Below are positions 1-10,141 of a DNA stretch of 64,000 nucleotides, piece by piece (position 1 is the stretch's first letter; the number at the start of each line of letters is the position of its first letter). Position numbers and translations under genes: made by a program. Source of the DNA: OCS116 cluster bacterium AG-390-I16 (GTDB lineage Bacteria > Pseudomonadota > Alphaproteobacteria > MED-G09); contig QCGZ01000001.1 of assembly GCA_003279705.1 (NCBI GenBank), positions 62,001 through 126,000 of the forward strand. Direction: 5' to 3'. The notes under the pieces are model-generated. The model was given only the letters and a program-made list of their open reading frames with translations, did not search any database and was not told the DNA's origin.

Positions 1-244
1 GTATTTGTCCGCCTACAAGACCTGTATTTCCACCTTGGGGGATACATGAAATATTTTTCTCATAAGAATATTTAATTATATTTGATACTTCTTTAGTTGA
101 TTTTGGCTTAACTATTGCCCCAGCAACTCCAGTATAAATACCTCTCCACTCTTTGAGATATTTACCCATATCTTTCTCATCAGTAATAACATTTTTATTA
201 CCAACAATTTTTTTAAATTTATTTATATCTGAATTTTGCATCAT
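1..244 (-). CDS. FAD-binding oxidase, GlcD/D-lactate dehydrogenase-like (N-terminal part, truncated by window edge)
   Basis: My own minus-strand translation from 244 gives MMQNSDINKFKKIVGNKNVITDEKDMGKYLKEWRGIYTGVAGAIVKPKSTKEVSNIIKYSYEKNISCIPQGGNTGLVGGQ. The IPQGGNTGLVGG stretch is typical of FAD_binding_4 (PF01565) oxidases. Confidence 0.75.
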   Translation of the reverse strand, partial: MMQNSDINKFKKIVGNKNVITDEKDMGKYLKEWRGIYTGVAGAIVKPKSTKEVSNIIKYSYEKNISCIPQGGNTGLVGGQI

Positions 245-320
245 TATACTCTAGCAATTGCAATATTTTAATTAAAGAAAAAGCGTTAATAAATTTAATT
301 AATGTATTATGATATTTAAA

Positions 321-1150
321 ATGCTTACTCGAGTACAAAATATTTTTCTTGCAACTAGTAATATAGAAGAAACATCTCAAAAATTTTCTATTTTTTTTGG
401 AAGAAACCCTAATTTTATTGGTCAATCAAGAAACCTTGGTATCGATATAATAAGTTTTGGATTATATAAGACAAATATTTGTTTAATTTCCCCAAAGAGT
501 CCTGGTATTTGGTTTGAAAACCTTAATAGTTTTCTAAAGATTAAAGGTGAGGGTATTTTTGGAATAAATTTTTCTTCCGATGATTTTGATGATGATTATA
601 GTAATTTTGTAAAGAATGATTTAAAGCTAAGTAATAAATTTGAAAGTTGTTTTGAAGGAAATAATGAGAATCAAATTAAATTTTCTTTTTTTAATATATT
701 AGATAAAAACATTGAAAGTTTAAATATCCTTGTAAGCCATGAAATGGATTTCCAGAATAATATAGCAAATTCAAATAACAATGTGAGCAAAGTAAATCAA
801 TTAGTAATTCAAACAGAAACTCCCGATTCAATCAAAGATATTTTTGAACGGAAGTTGGGTATTAGACTGGCTTTGGATAAAACATTTAAGGAGTGGGCTG
901 GGCGTATGCTTTTTTTAGATTAGGTGGTGTAACATTAGAGGTAATTGAAGGAAAAGATATTGAGCAAAATCCTAAATATTTTGGTATTGGTTGGCACGCT
1001 GAAAATTACAATAAATGCTATAATAACTTAATTAACGATGGCTTTAGTCTCTCTGAAATTAGAAAAGGAAGAAAAGAAGGTACTGTGGTATCTACTATAA
1101 AAGAACCGATATTAAATATACCGACTATTTTAATTGGTTTAGAGGAATGA
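321..1150 (+). pseudogene. VOC/glyoxalase-like family protein split into two ORFs (309..923 and 893..1150) by an apparent -1 base at a T7 run near 910-916
   Basis: ORF1 ends ...EWAGRMLFLD*. With one extra T, the reading continues ...RMLFFRLGGVTLEVIEGKDIEQ... into ORF2, as expected for a VOC domain. Could equally be a sequencing or assembly error. Confidence 0.65.
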
Positions 1151-1154
1151 TTTT

Positions 1155-2147
1155 ATGAAAAAATTTTTTTTTATTATTTTTTTAATCTTTTTGTCTTCCT
1201 GTTCAGAAGATGAAAACATAGAAAACAGTGATGGTTTATTGCAAATTACATTTGCAACCGATTGGAAAGCCCAGGCAGAACAAGGTGGTTTCTATCAAGC
1301 TCTAGCTTCTGGAAAATATTTAAAAAAGGGCTTAGATGTAAAAATAATTCAAGGTAACGCAAATATAAATATTCCAAGGTTGTTGGCTTCAAATTCAATT
1401 GATTTTGGAATGGGTTCAAATAGTTTTATTCCCATGAATATGGTTGCTAATAATATTCCTGGAAAGGCTGTAATGGCCGTTTTTCAAAAAGATCCTCAAA
1501 TAATTATGACCCATGCGAGTAATAGTGTTGAGAATATTGAAGATATTGTGGGTCTTCCCATTATGATTGCAGATGCAAGTATTGGAGGATTTTGGCTATG
1601 GTTAAAATCAAAATATAGTTTTAACGATAGCCAAATTCGAAAAAAAACTATTAGTTTGGCACCTTTTTTGAAAGATACTTCTTCTATTCAGCAAGGTTAC
1701 TTAACGTCTGAACCTTATTTATTTGAACAGGTAACTGGCGAACAACCTAAGGTTTTTCTAATGGCTGATTATGGTTATCCAAGTTATGGAGCAATGATAC
1801 TGGCATCAAATGACATGATAATGCAAGATCCAAAAATCGTTCAGGATTTTGTTGATGCAAGTATTGAGGGTTGGATTGATTATATCTATGGAGACCCTTC
1901 TTTAGGGAATAATTTGATATTAAGCGAAAATAATGAAATGACTGAAGAAGTCTTGTTCCAAGCTATTAGAAAAATTAGAGAATATAATATGATATCTAGT
2001 GAAGCATCCCTTAGAGATGATATTGGTCAAATGTCAGAGGAAAAATGGAAGAATTTTTTCAATATAATGTCTGAAAATGGTGTTTATGATAAAGAGCTTG
2101 AGTGGAGAAATGCTTTTACTTTAGATTTTATTGGAAAAGGGAATTAA
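1155..2147 (+). CDS. ABC transporter substrate-binding lipoprotein, NMT1/ThiY-like
   Basis: Lipobox-like N-terminus (FLIFLSSCS). ATDWKAQAEQGGFYQALASGKYLKKGLDVKI is typical of NMT1/THI5-like substrate-binding proteins. Confidence 0.8.
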   Translation: MKKFFFIIFLIFLSSCSEDENIENSDGLLQITFATDWKAQAEQGGFYQALASGKYLKKGLDVKIIQGNANINIPRLLASNSIDFGMGSNSFIPMNMVANNIPGKAVMAVFQKDPQIIMTHASNSVENIEDIVGLPIMIADASIGGFWLWLKSKYSFNDSQIRKKTISLAPFLKDTSSIQQGYLTSEPYLFEQVTGEQPKVFLMADYGYPSYGAMILASNDMIMQDPKIVQDFVDASIEGWIDYIYGDPSLGNNLILSENNEMTEEVLFQAIRKIREYNMISSEASLRDDIGQMSEEKWKNFFNIMSENGVYDKELEWRNAFTLDFIGKGN

Positions 2148-2875
2148 TGTTAAAGTTTAATAAGATTTATAAGGAGTATGATACGCCAATTCTTGGACCT
2201 TTAAGTTTAGATATAAAAAAAAATAGTTTTGTTTCAATCTTAGGATCTTCAGGTGCAGGTAAATCAACTTTATTAAGGTTAGCTTCAAATATAATTAAGC
2301 CCACTTCAGGATCTGTAGAGTATTTAAATAATGAAAAACCAAATATTGGTTTTGTTTTTCAGGATCCAACCCTTCTTCCATGGAGATCTGTAATTGATAA
2401 TGTTCTTCTTCCGGCTGAGCTAACATCTGAAAATAAAAAATTATCAAAACAAAAAGCATATTTTTGGTTATCTAAAGTAGGTTTAGAGGGTAAGGAAAAT
2501 TCTTTACCAAATCAGCTTTCAGGCGGCCAAAAAATGAGAGTTTCAATTGCAAGGGCAATGGTACAAGACTGTTCGTTATTATTAATGGACGAACCTTTTG
2601 CAGCTCTTGATGAGGTTACAAGAAATAAACTTGAAGATGATTTATTGGATATATGGGAAAAGAATAAATTAACTGTTTTATTTGTTACGCATTCTGTAAC
2701 AGAGGCAGTTTATTTAGCTGAAAGAGTATTAGTGATGTCATCAAGCCCTGGAAAGATTTTAGATGATGTTGTTATTACTGAAAAAAGATCAAGGGATGAT
2801 AGTCAGCAAAGTAGTGAATTCTTCTCAAAGATAAATTATTTAACCAATATTCTTAAAAAGGAGAATAATGAATGA
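2147..2875 (+). CDS. ABC transporter ATP-binding protein (nitrate/sulfonate/pyrimidine-type)
   Basis: Walker A GSSGAGKST, signature LSGGQKMR, Walker B LLLMDEPFAALDE. Likely start is ATG 2147, in frame within ORF 2102..2875. Confidence 0.9.
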   Translation: MLKFNKIYKEYDTPILGPLSLDIKKNSFVSILGSSGAGKSTLLRLASNIIKPTSGSVEYLNNEKPNIGFVFQDPTLLPWRSVIDNVLLPAELTSENKKLSKQKAYFWLSKVGLEGKENSLPNQLSGGQKMRVSIARAMVQDCSLLLMDEPFAALDEVTRNKLEDDLLDIWEKNKLTVLFVTHSVTEAVYLAERVLVMSSSPGKILDDVVITEKRSRDDSQQSSEFFSKINYLTNILKKENNE

Positions 2876-3648
2876 TAAAACCTTATTTATCTTTTTTGGC
2901 TCCTATTATTACATTCCTTTTATTACTTTGTGCATGGGAGTTAACTGTCAGTTTTCAAAATATACCAAAATACATCCTTCCAGCACCTACTGATATTTTA
3001 GATTCCCTTTTGATAAATTATAGCGATCTATTAAGATCAACCTTTATAACATTCCGAATAACTCTATTTGCTTTTATTATTGCATCCTTATTGGCCATTT
3101 TTATAGCTATATTATTCTCCCAATCTAAAATAATTGAATTATCTCTTTACCCAATTGCAGTAATTTTTCAGGTTACTCCTGTGGTAGCAATTGCGCCACT
3201 AATATTAATTTGGGTAGGGCTTGATAATGCTGAATTTGCTATTTTAATTTTAGCTGTTATCGTTGCTTTTTTTCCGGTTTTAGCAAATACGAATCTTGGA
3301 ATTCGATCAGTAGAAAAGAATCTAAGTGAATTATTTAGTTTATATGAGGCAAATAGATTACAGAGATTATTTAAGCTTCAGTTGCCTTACGCTTTACCAT
3401 TTATTTTGACAGGTATGAAGACATCCATTGGTTTAGCTTTAATTGGATCCGTTGTAGCAGAGTTTGTTGCTGGATCGGGAACTTCAACTGGTTTAGCTTG
3501 GAGAATTATTGAGGCAGGTAATCGTCTAGATGTACCAAAATTATTTGCAGCATTAATCCTTTTGGTAATTTTAGGAGTTATTCTATTTTTAATTATGTCA
3601 TTGTTAGAGAAAATATTACTTAAAAGATGGGATTTAGATAAAAGTTAA
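2872..3648 (+). CDS. ABC transporter permease
   Basis: Multi-TM protein with an EAA-loop-like stretch (LFKLQLPYALPFILTGMKTSIGLALIGSVVAEF). 4-bp overlap with the ATPase gene. Confidence 0.88.
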   Translation: MIKPYLSFLAPIITFLLLLCAWELTVSFQNIPKYILPAPTDILDSLLINYSDLLRSTFITFRITLFAFIIASLLAIFIAILFSQSKIIELSLYPIAVIFQVTPVVAIAPLILIWVGLDNAEFAILILAVIVAFFPVLANTNLGIRSVEKNLSELFSLYEANRLQRLFKLQLPYALPFILTGMKTSIGLALIGSVVAEFVAGSGTSTGLAWRIIEAGNRLDVPKLFAALILLVILGVILFLIMSLLEKILLKRWDLDKS

Positions 3649-3661
3649 TTTGGAGTTTAAA

Positions 3662-4357
3662 ATGAGAGACATTTATAAAAAATCAGAGACTGTGAGCGAG
3701 GCTTTGGATACAAGACTAACCTGCAGAGCCTTTAAAAAAACTGAAATAAAAAAGGAAGTTATTTTTGATATACTTGATAAGGCTAGAAGAGCTCCATCAG
3801 GAGGCAATCTTCAGCCTTGGCGAGTTTGGGTAGTTTCTGGTGATCCTCTTAAAAGTTTTAAGGAGGAAATTCAAATTAAAGCTTCAAAGAATCCTAGAGG
3901 TGAAGGTACGGAATACAAAATTTATCCACCAAATTTAAAAGATCCTTATGAAAAAAGAAGAAAAGATGTTGGAGAGGGTATGTATAACGCAATAAATGTT
4001 TCAAGAGATGATAAAGTTGGAAGAATTAAACAATTTATGAAAAATTTTGAATTTTTTGATGCACCAGTTGCTCTCTTTTTTGCAATTGACAGGGAAATGC
4101 AAGAGGGACAATGGTCAGATCTTGGAATGTTTATTCAATCAATTATGTTATTAGCAAGAGAAGAAGGTTTGCACACTGCTCCTCAAGAAGCATGGGCAAT
4201 TTGGTACAAATCTGTTGGTGATTTTCTTAAAATTCCCAATGAACTTATGCTTTTTTGCGGTATGGGCATTGGATATGCTGATCCAGAGAATCCCATCAAC
4301 CAATTTAGAAGTAGTAGGGCTAATGTTAGTGAGTTTTCAGAATTTATAGGTTTTTAA
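3662..4357 (+). CDS. Nitroreductase family protein
   Basis: ALDTRLTCRAFKKTEI...DKARRAPSGGNLQPWRVWVV is typical of FMN-dependent nitroreductases. Start at ATG 3662 preferred over 3650. Confidence 0.88.
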   Translation: MRDIYKKSETVSEALDTRLTCRAFKKTEIKKEVIFDILDKARRAPSGGNLQPWRVWVVSGDPLKSFKEEIQIKASKNPRGEGTEYKIYPPNLKDPYEKRRKDVGEGMYNAINVSRDDKVGRIKQFMKNFEFFDAPVALFFAIDREMQEGQWSDLGMFIQSIMLLAREEGLHTAPQEAWAIWYKSVGDFLKIPNELMLFCGMGIGYADPENPINQFRSSRANVSEFSEFIGF

Positions 4358-5559
4358 ATAATTCTTTTTTCTTTAAATTCATCAATTTCATCATTGGTAA
4401 AACCTAAATCAATTAAAATCTCTTCTGTATGTTCTCCTAAAATTGGTGGTCTTCTTTCTATTGTATTGTCTGAATTAGATAATTTTACCGGAAGCCCCAT
4501 TACTGGAGACTTACCTGGTATACCGGGATATTCAAGATCTTGAAAAAAATTCATAGCTTTTACATGGGGATCATCTAATGCATCTTGTAAATCATTAACA
4601 GGGCCAGCAGGTACATTCGCATTTGCTAATAAATTTAACGCTTCTTCATTTGTGTATTGTGATGCCCAATCACTTGTTTTCTTGCTTAAGATTTCTCCAT
4701 TTACCCCTCTATTAATATCAGTGGAAAATCTATCGTCATTTAATAAATCTTCTGCACCTATAAGGTTTGCCCATCTTTTAAATAACGTGTCACCTAATAC
4801 TTGAACAACTATCCATCCATCCTTTGTCTCAACCATATCAACAGGGCCTGCATACGGACTTCTATTCCCAATCGCTTTTCGATTCTTTTTTGTAATTGAC
4901 TGCTCTATTAAATGTGTATTCATAAATGCAAGTGATGTTGCAAAAAGAGCACCTTCAACAATTTGACCTTTTCCAGTTTGGTTTCTCTCAATGATTGCAG
5001 CTAGGGTTCCCATCGCCGTTAAAGAAGCGGTTCCATAATCTATATATGGTGAGTATGCTTTAACAGGTTCACTCTCATTTCCTGTTAGGTAAGCAGCACC
5101 TGACATTGCTTGACCAACTCCATCAAATCCAACTCTTTCTGAATATGGACCTCCAGCTCCAAAAGCTGAAACGGTTGTAAGAATTATACCAGGATTATAT
5201 TTTGAAATTGTCTCATAATCTATACCCATTCTTTTGAGTGTCTGTGGTGGAAGATTTGCTATAACTACATCAGCGGATTTAATTAATTTCTCTACGATAG
5301 TTGCTGAACCTTCTTTTGTTGGATTTAATGTCATTCCTTTTTTATTACGGTTCATTTGCATAAACATTGCACCTTCACCACCTTCATCTTTCAAGGGGTG
5401 GATGAATCTATCTTCAGATCCTTCCAATCTTTCAATTCTTATTACTTCGGCACCTAGGTCACCTAGAAGAGCTCCACAATATGGACCAGCAATATATCTT
5501 CCAAAGTCTAAAACTCTTATATTTTTTAAAATTTTCAATTCAAACCCCTTATAAAACAT
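4354..5559 (-). CDS. CaiB/BaiF (family III) CoA-transferase
   Basis: VLDFGRYIAGPYCGALLGDLGAEVIRIE...NRNKKGMTLN is typical of CoA-transferase family III (PF02515). Confidence 0.9.
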   Translation of the reverse strand: MFYKGFELKILKNIRVLDFGRYIAGPYCGALLGDLGAEVIRIERLEGSEDRFIHPLKDEGGEGAMFMQMNRNKKGMTLNPTKEGSATIVEKLIKSADVVIANLPPQTLKRMGIDYETISKYNPGIILTTVSAFGAGGPYSERVGFDGVGQAMSGAAYLTGNESEPVKAYSPYIDYGTASLTAMGTLAAIIERNQTGKGQIVEGALFATSLAFMNTHLIEQSITKKNRKAIGNRSPYAGPVDMVETKDGWIVVQVLGDTLFKRWANLIGAEDLLNDDRFSTDINRGVNGEILSKKTSDWASQYTNEEALNLLANANVPAGPVNDLQDALDDPHVKAMNFFQDLEYPGIPGKSPVMGLPVKLSNSDNTIERRPPILGEHTEEILIDLGFTNDEIDEFKEKRII

Positions 5560-5626
5560 TACAAAAAATTAATAATATAGAAATGTATTGGTAAAAAAAA
5601 ATAACGCAATATGTATTTATTAAAAT

Positions 5627-5683
5627 ATTTGACTGTATCTGAATATCATACGCTCCCCAGAAAAATATCGGATACAGTCAAAT
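5627..5683. promoter_or_regulatory. 13-bp perfect inverted repeat (atttgactgtatc / gatacagtcaaat, 31-nt spacer) upstream of the response regulator
   Basis: Left arm 5627-5639 and right arm 5671-5683 are exact reverse complements. It lies in the divergent intergenic region. Confidence 0.6.
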
Positions 5684-5735
5684 TAATCACTAACCTTTCT
5701 CAAAAATTTAGATTATTCTGTTAGTGGAGAATAAA

Positions 5736-6416
5736 ATGCATATTTTACTTATTGAAGACGATATTAATGCAGCAAGCTATGTAATAAAAGGTCTAAAGGA
5801 AAGTGGTCATGTTGTAGATCACTCTTCTGATGGTGAAGAAGGTGTTCAATTAGCTTTAACACTAAAATTTGATGTAATTGTTGTGGATAGAATGTTGCCA
5901 AAATTAGATGGATTATCTCTTATAAATAAAATAAGATCAGAAAATATTGATACACCAATATTGATTTTATCTGCATTAGGAGAAGTTGATGAGAAAGTTT
6001 TGGGTCTCAAAGCAGGTGCAGATGATTATTTAGCAAAACCTTTCTCATTTTCTGAATTATTAGCAAGAATAGAGGTTCTTAATAGGAGAACAAATTCTGG
6101 AGTAAAGGAGACTTCTCTGAAAGTAGGAAGCTTATCAATGAATTTGCTTACTCGGCAAGTTCATCGTCAAGGAATAGAGATAGATCTTCAACCTAGAGAG
6201 TTTAGGTTACTTGAGTTTTTAATGAAGCGTTCTAATCAAGTTGTTACTAGAACAATGTTATTAGAAGGTGTTTGGGAGTATCATTTTGATCCTCAAACAA
6301 ATGTAATTGATGTTCATATATCAAGGTTACGTTCTAAAATAGATAAACCTTTTGATAGCAAAGAAATGTTATTTACTGAAAGAGGGGCTGGATATGCCCT
6401 AAGAAGTGATGATTGA
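5736..6416 (+). CDS. OmpR/PhoB-family DNA-binding response regulator
   Basis: MHILLIEDD receiver start, VVDRMLPKLDGLSL phospho-acceptor region, C-terminal winged-helix (DLQPREFRLLEFLMKRSNQVVTRTMLLEGVW). Confidence 0.93.
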   Translation: MHILLIEDDINAASYVIKGLKESGHVVDHSSDGEEGVQLALTLKFDVIVVDRMLPKLDGLSLINKIRSENIDTPILILSALGEVDEKVLGLKAGADDYLAKPFSFSELLARIEVLNRRTNSGVKETSLKVGSLSMNLLTRQVHRQGIEIDLQPREFRLLEFLMKRSNQVVTRTMLLEGVWEYHFDPQTNVIDVHISRLRSKIDKPFDSKEMLFTERGAGYALRSDD

Positions 6417-7788
6417 TTTATTTCGCTTAACAAGTTTTCGTATAATATTTATCTATATTGTACTCCTTGTCCTTTCTATTGGCTTGGTTGCATTTTACTT
6501 ATATTGGTCAACTTCAAGAGATTTTCAAACAAAAGTTGATAATGAAATTATCCAGGAAAGTATTAGGCTTAGTCAAGTTCACAAGAGGTACAAAGAGGTT
6601 GGTCTTATTAGAGAAATTCAATATCTTTCAAAAACACCAAACCCAAACCTATATATATTAAGAGACTCAAATAATAAATTTATTGCCGGTAATTTTTCAG
6701 ATACTAACTCTTTGTGGAACCTAATAAGACTTGACGAGGGTGGCGTATTATTTTCATTTGAAAAGAAAAATAATAATGGAGAAACTATTAGGAAGTATTA
6801 CTTTAGAGGTAAAGAATTTATAGTTAGAGGTAAATATAATTTAATTGTTGCTAGAGATGTAAGTTATGAGAACTATCTTAAGGAACGTTTTTTTAATACT
6901 ATTTTAAGTACATCACTATTAATTATTTTTTTAGGATTGTTAGGTGGTTATGTGTTAAGTAGAAATTTCCTAAATAGAATTTCAGCAATTAACAAGACAA
7001 GTTTAGAAATAATGGATGGAGACCTTTCAATGAGGCTACCAACATCATCCAATAATGATGAGTTAAATCAACTATCACTTAATCTCAACAACATGCTTGA
7101 TAGACTTAATAAACTTATGATTGGAATGAAGGATGTAAGTGATAATATTGCTCACGACCTCAGAACTCCTTTGAATAAAATAAGAACGAATTTAGAAGTT
7201 ACTTTAATGTCAAATCCCGATTCAGAAAGTTATAGGGAGACCATAAAAGAGGTTATAGATGATGTTGACAGTGTAATTAATACTTTTAATTCTTTGCTTG
7301 CTATATCAAGAGTAGACTCTGGCTCTATTTCACTTAAAAAGGAAAAAATTAATATTAAAAATTTGATAGAAGATATTGTTGATTTATGGGAGCCTTTAGC
7401 AGAAGAAAAAGGCGTAATTCTAAATAATGAATGTGATATTGATATATATCTTGAAGGCAATAAAAATCTTTTATCCCAAGCTATTTCAAACCTTATTGAT
7501 AATGCTATTAAGTATGGAGAGAGTAAAAATATAGTTAATGTCGGTTCAAGGGATAATACAGATACTATTTTGATATGGGTATCTGATACTGGGCCTGGAA
7601 TTCAAGATAACGATAAAGAAAAGGTTTTGGATAGATTTACAAGACTTGATACAAGCAGAAATACGTCTGGTACAGGTCTAGGTTTAAGTCTAGTTACTTC
7701 AATGATAAAATTTCATAAAGGTACTATTGAATTGCTTGATGCAAAGCCAAAAGGACTTATTGTTAAACTTCAAATACCTTCTTATTAA
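6406..7788 (+). CDS. Sensor histidine kinase (HAMP, HisKA, HATPase)
   Basis: Two TM segments. H-box DNIAHDLRTPLNKIRTNLE, N-box NLIDNAIKYG, G-box SDTGPGI and GTGLGLSLV. Overlaps the response regulator gene. Confidence 0.93.
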   Translation: MMIDLFRLTSFRIIFIYIVLLVLSIGLVAFYLYWSTSRDFQTKVDNEIIQESIRLSQVHKRYKEVGLIREIQYLSKTPNPNLYILRDSNNKFIAGNFSDTNSLWNLIRLDEGGVLFSFEKKNNNGETIRKYYFRGKEFIVRGKYNLIVARDVSYENYLKERFFNTILSTSLLIIFLGLLGGYVLSRNFLNRISAINKTSLEIMDGDLSMRLPTSSNNDELNQLSLNLNNMLDRLNKLMIGMKDVSDNIAHDLRTPLNKIRTNLEVTLMSNPDSESYRETIKEVIDDVDSVINTFNSLLAISRVDSGSISLKKEKINIKNLIEDIVDLWEPLAEEKGVILNNECDIDIYLEGNKNLLSQAISNLIDNAIKYGESKNIVNVGSRDNTDTILIWVSDTGPGIQDNDKEKVLDRFTRLDTSRNTSGTGLGLSLVTSMIKFHKGTIELLDAKPKGLIVKLQIPSY

Positions 7789-7790
7789 TT

Positions 7791-8570
7791 TTATAAGCCC
7801 CCTGAAACGAATAGGCATTGTCCTGTAACCCATCCAGATGCTGGCGATGCCATAAACACAACTGCAGCACCAATATCTTCAGGTTTTCCCCATCTTTTTA
7901 GTGGAATATTTATCATTTTTTTTAATTGCTCCTCTTTTTCCGGGGTATCCATGTTCATAGAGTCTATAAAATTTTCAGTTGGGATAGGCCCAGGAGCAAC
8001 TGCATTTACTCTAATATGCGGAGCAAGTTCAATTGAAAAAGTTGCTGTTAAACTATTTATTGCTGCTTTGGAAGCTCCATATGGTCCATTCTTAATATTT
8101 GGTCCCATATTTTTTGAGGATGTTGATGAGATATTGATAATTGATCCACCATTTTCACTCATATATTTTGCAGCTACTACACAACCTGACCAGGCCGCCT
8201 TTATATTTAATTCTAGTTGAGCATTAAATTGATCAGGAGATGTTTTAGTCAGATATCTCGGGGTTCCATCGGGAAGACCACCTGCATTATTTACCCATAT
8301 AGATAACTTACCAAACTTATCAAATGCTTTTTTACCTAAGTTTTCCATAGAATCTATATTTGTAACATTTGTTGGAACAACAAGAGCATGCCTACCTATT
8401 TTTTCGATTTCTTTTGCAACATTTTTTAACTGATCTTCGCTTCGAGAAGCTAATACAACATCAGCACCTGCCTCGGCAAGCGCTATAGCAATTCCTTTTC
8501 CTATACCTTTACCGGCACCCGTTATAACAGCTACATCATCTTTTAAGTTAAATAATTCTAAAATTGACAT
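7791..8570 (-). CDS. SDR family oxidoreductase
   Basis: TGAGKGIGKGIA cofactor motif, NNAG, YGASKAA active site. Confidence 0.9.
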   Translation of the reverse strand: MSILELFNLKDDVAVITGAGKGIGKGIAIALAEAGADVVLASRSEDQLKNVAKEIEKIGRHALVVPTNVTNIDSMENLGKKAFDKFGKLSIWVNNAGGLPDGTPRYLTKTSPDQFNAQLELNIKAAWSGCVVAAKYMSENGGSIINISSTSSKNMGPNIKNGPYGASKAAINSLTATFSIELAPHIRVNAVAPGPIPTENFIDSMNMDTPEKEEQLKKMINIPLKRWGKPEDIGAAVVFMASPASGWVTGQCLFVSGGL

Positions 8571-8611
8571 TTTATTGTCCTCCTTATGATATAATTGTTT
8601 AGAGAAAAGTT

Positions 8612-9529
8612 ATGGTCAATTGGTTTATATATATATTTTTTGTTTTTTTTCTAATGCTTGTCTTTGTTTATTTTTTTTATAATAGAGAAACAACTGATAT
8701 AAATGATTTAGAAATAGATATTGAATATTCTTTTTTTAATAATAACAACGGAAGAACAGCTTATTATTCAATTGGTGAGGATAGTAGTGAATCCTTAATT
8801 CTTATTCACGGGGTTACTGTTCCTTCACATTATTATAAAAAGATTGCCACTAGTTTATCTGAAATTGGCTATAAAGTTTATGTTTATGATCATTTCGGAA
8901 GAGGTTTTTCTGATAGGCCAAAAATAAAATACAATATGTATACTTATCAAAATCAATTAAATGATTTTATTAATCACTTATCAATAGATAATGTTACTTT
9001 AATGGGAGTGTCTATGGGGGGCGCTTTAGCATCTAATTATACAGCCAAAAACCCTACTAAAGTTAAGGCCTTGATTTTAAATGTACCTTTTGTTGGGTTA
9101 CAGACAATTGGGTTAGAAACCTTTGCATCTATACCGATTTTTTGGGATTTCTATTTAAGGTTTTTTATTATTAAAAGGTTGGTAGAAAGGGGATACGATT
9201 TAACTGATGATAGTCAGGGCCCAGATCACTTTATCGAACAATTTAATGTTACAGGTACTCAAAACTCATTGAGCTCTCTTATGAAAAATTTTACAAAACA
9301 TGACTTTTATAATGATTATAAATTAATCAATGATTATAAAATTCCCGTTCACATTACTTATGCTATAGATGACGAAGATGTTCCAGTAGATTCAATACTA
9401 AAAGCAATTGAGTTAGTTCCCGAGGCTACAACATTTTCGTTTGAGGGCGGTCATAATATTATAAATTCTAGAACTAAAGAGATCGTTTCCCTCATCAATG
9501 ATTTTAAATCTAAATATTTAAATGATTAG
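8612..9529 (+). CDS. Alpha/beta hydrolase, N-terminally membrane-anchored
   Basis: N-terminal [11 protein letters not shown] oxyanion region, GVSMGGALA nucleophile elbow, GGHNI catalytic His. Confidence 0.85.
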   Translation: MVNWFIYIFFVFFLMLVFVYFFYNRETTDINDLEIDIEYSFFNNNNGRTAYYSIGEDSSESLILIHGVTVPSHYYKKIATSLSEIGYKVYVYDHFGRGFSDRPKIKYNMYTYQNQLNDFINHLSIDNVTLMGVSMGGALASNYTAKNPTKVKALILNVPFVGLQTIGLETFASIPIFWDFYLRFFIIKRLVERGYDLTDDSQGPDHFIEQFNVTGTQNSLSSLMKNFTKHDFYNDYKLINDYKIPVHITYAIDDEDVPVDSILKAIELVPEATTFSFEGGHNIINSRTKEIVSLINDFKSKYLND

Positions 9530-10071
9530 ATTGTGCTTGCCAAACCCTTAGCTGAAAGAATCTCTATCCAATATCCATCAGGATCTTTGATAAACGCTAG
9601 CCCTTTCATATTTCCATCGTCTGGTTTTTTTTGAAATTCTACACCTTTTGATTCGAATCTTGAGCATGCATCGTATACATCTGGTACGGTTATCCCAATA
9701 TGACCAAATCCTCTTGGATCAGAGTTTCCATCATGATGAGAAAAACTTTCATCATTTTCTGTTCCCCAATTATGAGTAAGCTCAAGTACAGCCTTTTGAC
9801 TTAAAGTATATGCAAATCTCTCATTTTTATTTTCTGGAACCGGATCATCATTTGGTCTTAAGTAAGCTAAAAAATACAAAGAAAAATCAAAATCAGGAAA
9901 ATCTAATTTTTTTAATAGAGTCATGCCAAGTATATTTGTATAAAAATCTAATGATTTTTTTGGATCTTTGATTCTAAGCATTGTTTGATTAAAAATATAA
10001 TCTTTTGTTTCTTCATCATGTTTTTGAGACATTTCTTCCATAATTTTCTCCATATAACTTTTTAATAACAT
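9526..10071 (-). CDS. gloA: Lactoylglutathione lyase (glyoxalase I)
   Basis: [27 protein letters not shown]...ELTHNWGTE...[13 protein letters not shown]...[13 protein letters not shown], close to eukaryotic-type GloA. Confidence 0.88.
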   Translation of the reverse strand: MLLKSYMEKIMEEMSQKHDEETKDYIFNQTMLRIKDPKKSLDFYTNILGMTLLKKLDFPDFDFSLYFLAYLRPNDDPVPENKNERFAYTLSQKAVLELTHNWGTENDESFSHHDGNSDPRGFGHIGITVPDVYDACSRFESKGVEFQKKPDDGNMKGLAFIKDPDGYWIEILSAKGLASTI

Positions 10072-10096
10072 CTTAGAGAGAGCAAAAAATCAATAA

Positions 10097-10124
10097 AAAA
10101 AGGGCTGATAAATCAGCCCTTTTA
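10097..10124 (-). terminator. Rho-independent terminator downstream of TonB-dependent receptor 1
   Basis: agggctga-taaa-tcagccct hairpin with an A7 tract that becomes a U-run on the minus transcript. Confidence 0.85.
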
Positions 10125-10141
10125 ATTAAATATATAATTTT

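Noticed and set aside
219-425. 68-aa minus-strand ORF at the window start
   Set aside because: Antisense to the VOC gene and overlapping the FAD-oxidase start. Low-complexity composition and no recognisable domain.
5234-5554. 106-aa plus-strand ORF
   Set aside because: Fully antisense to the well-supported CoA-transferase gene; composition is a reverse-frame artefact.
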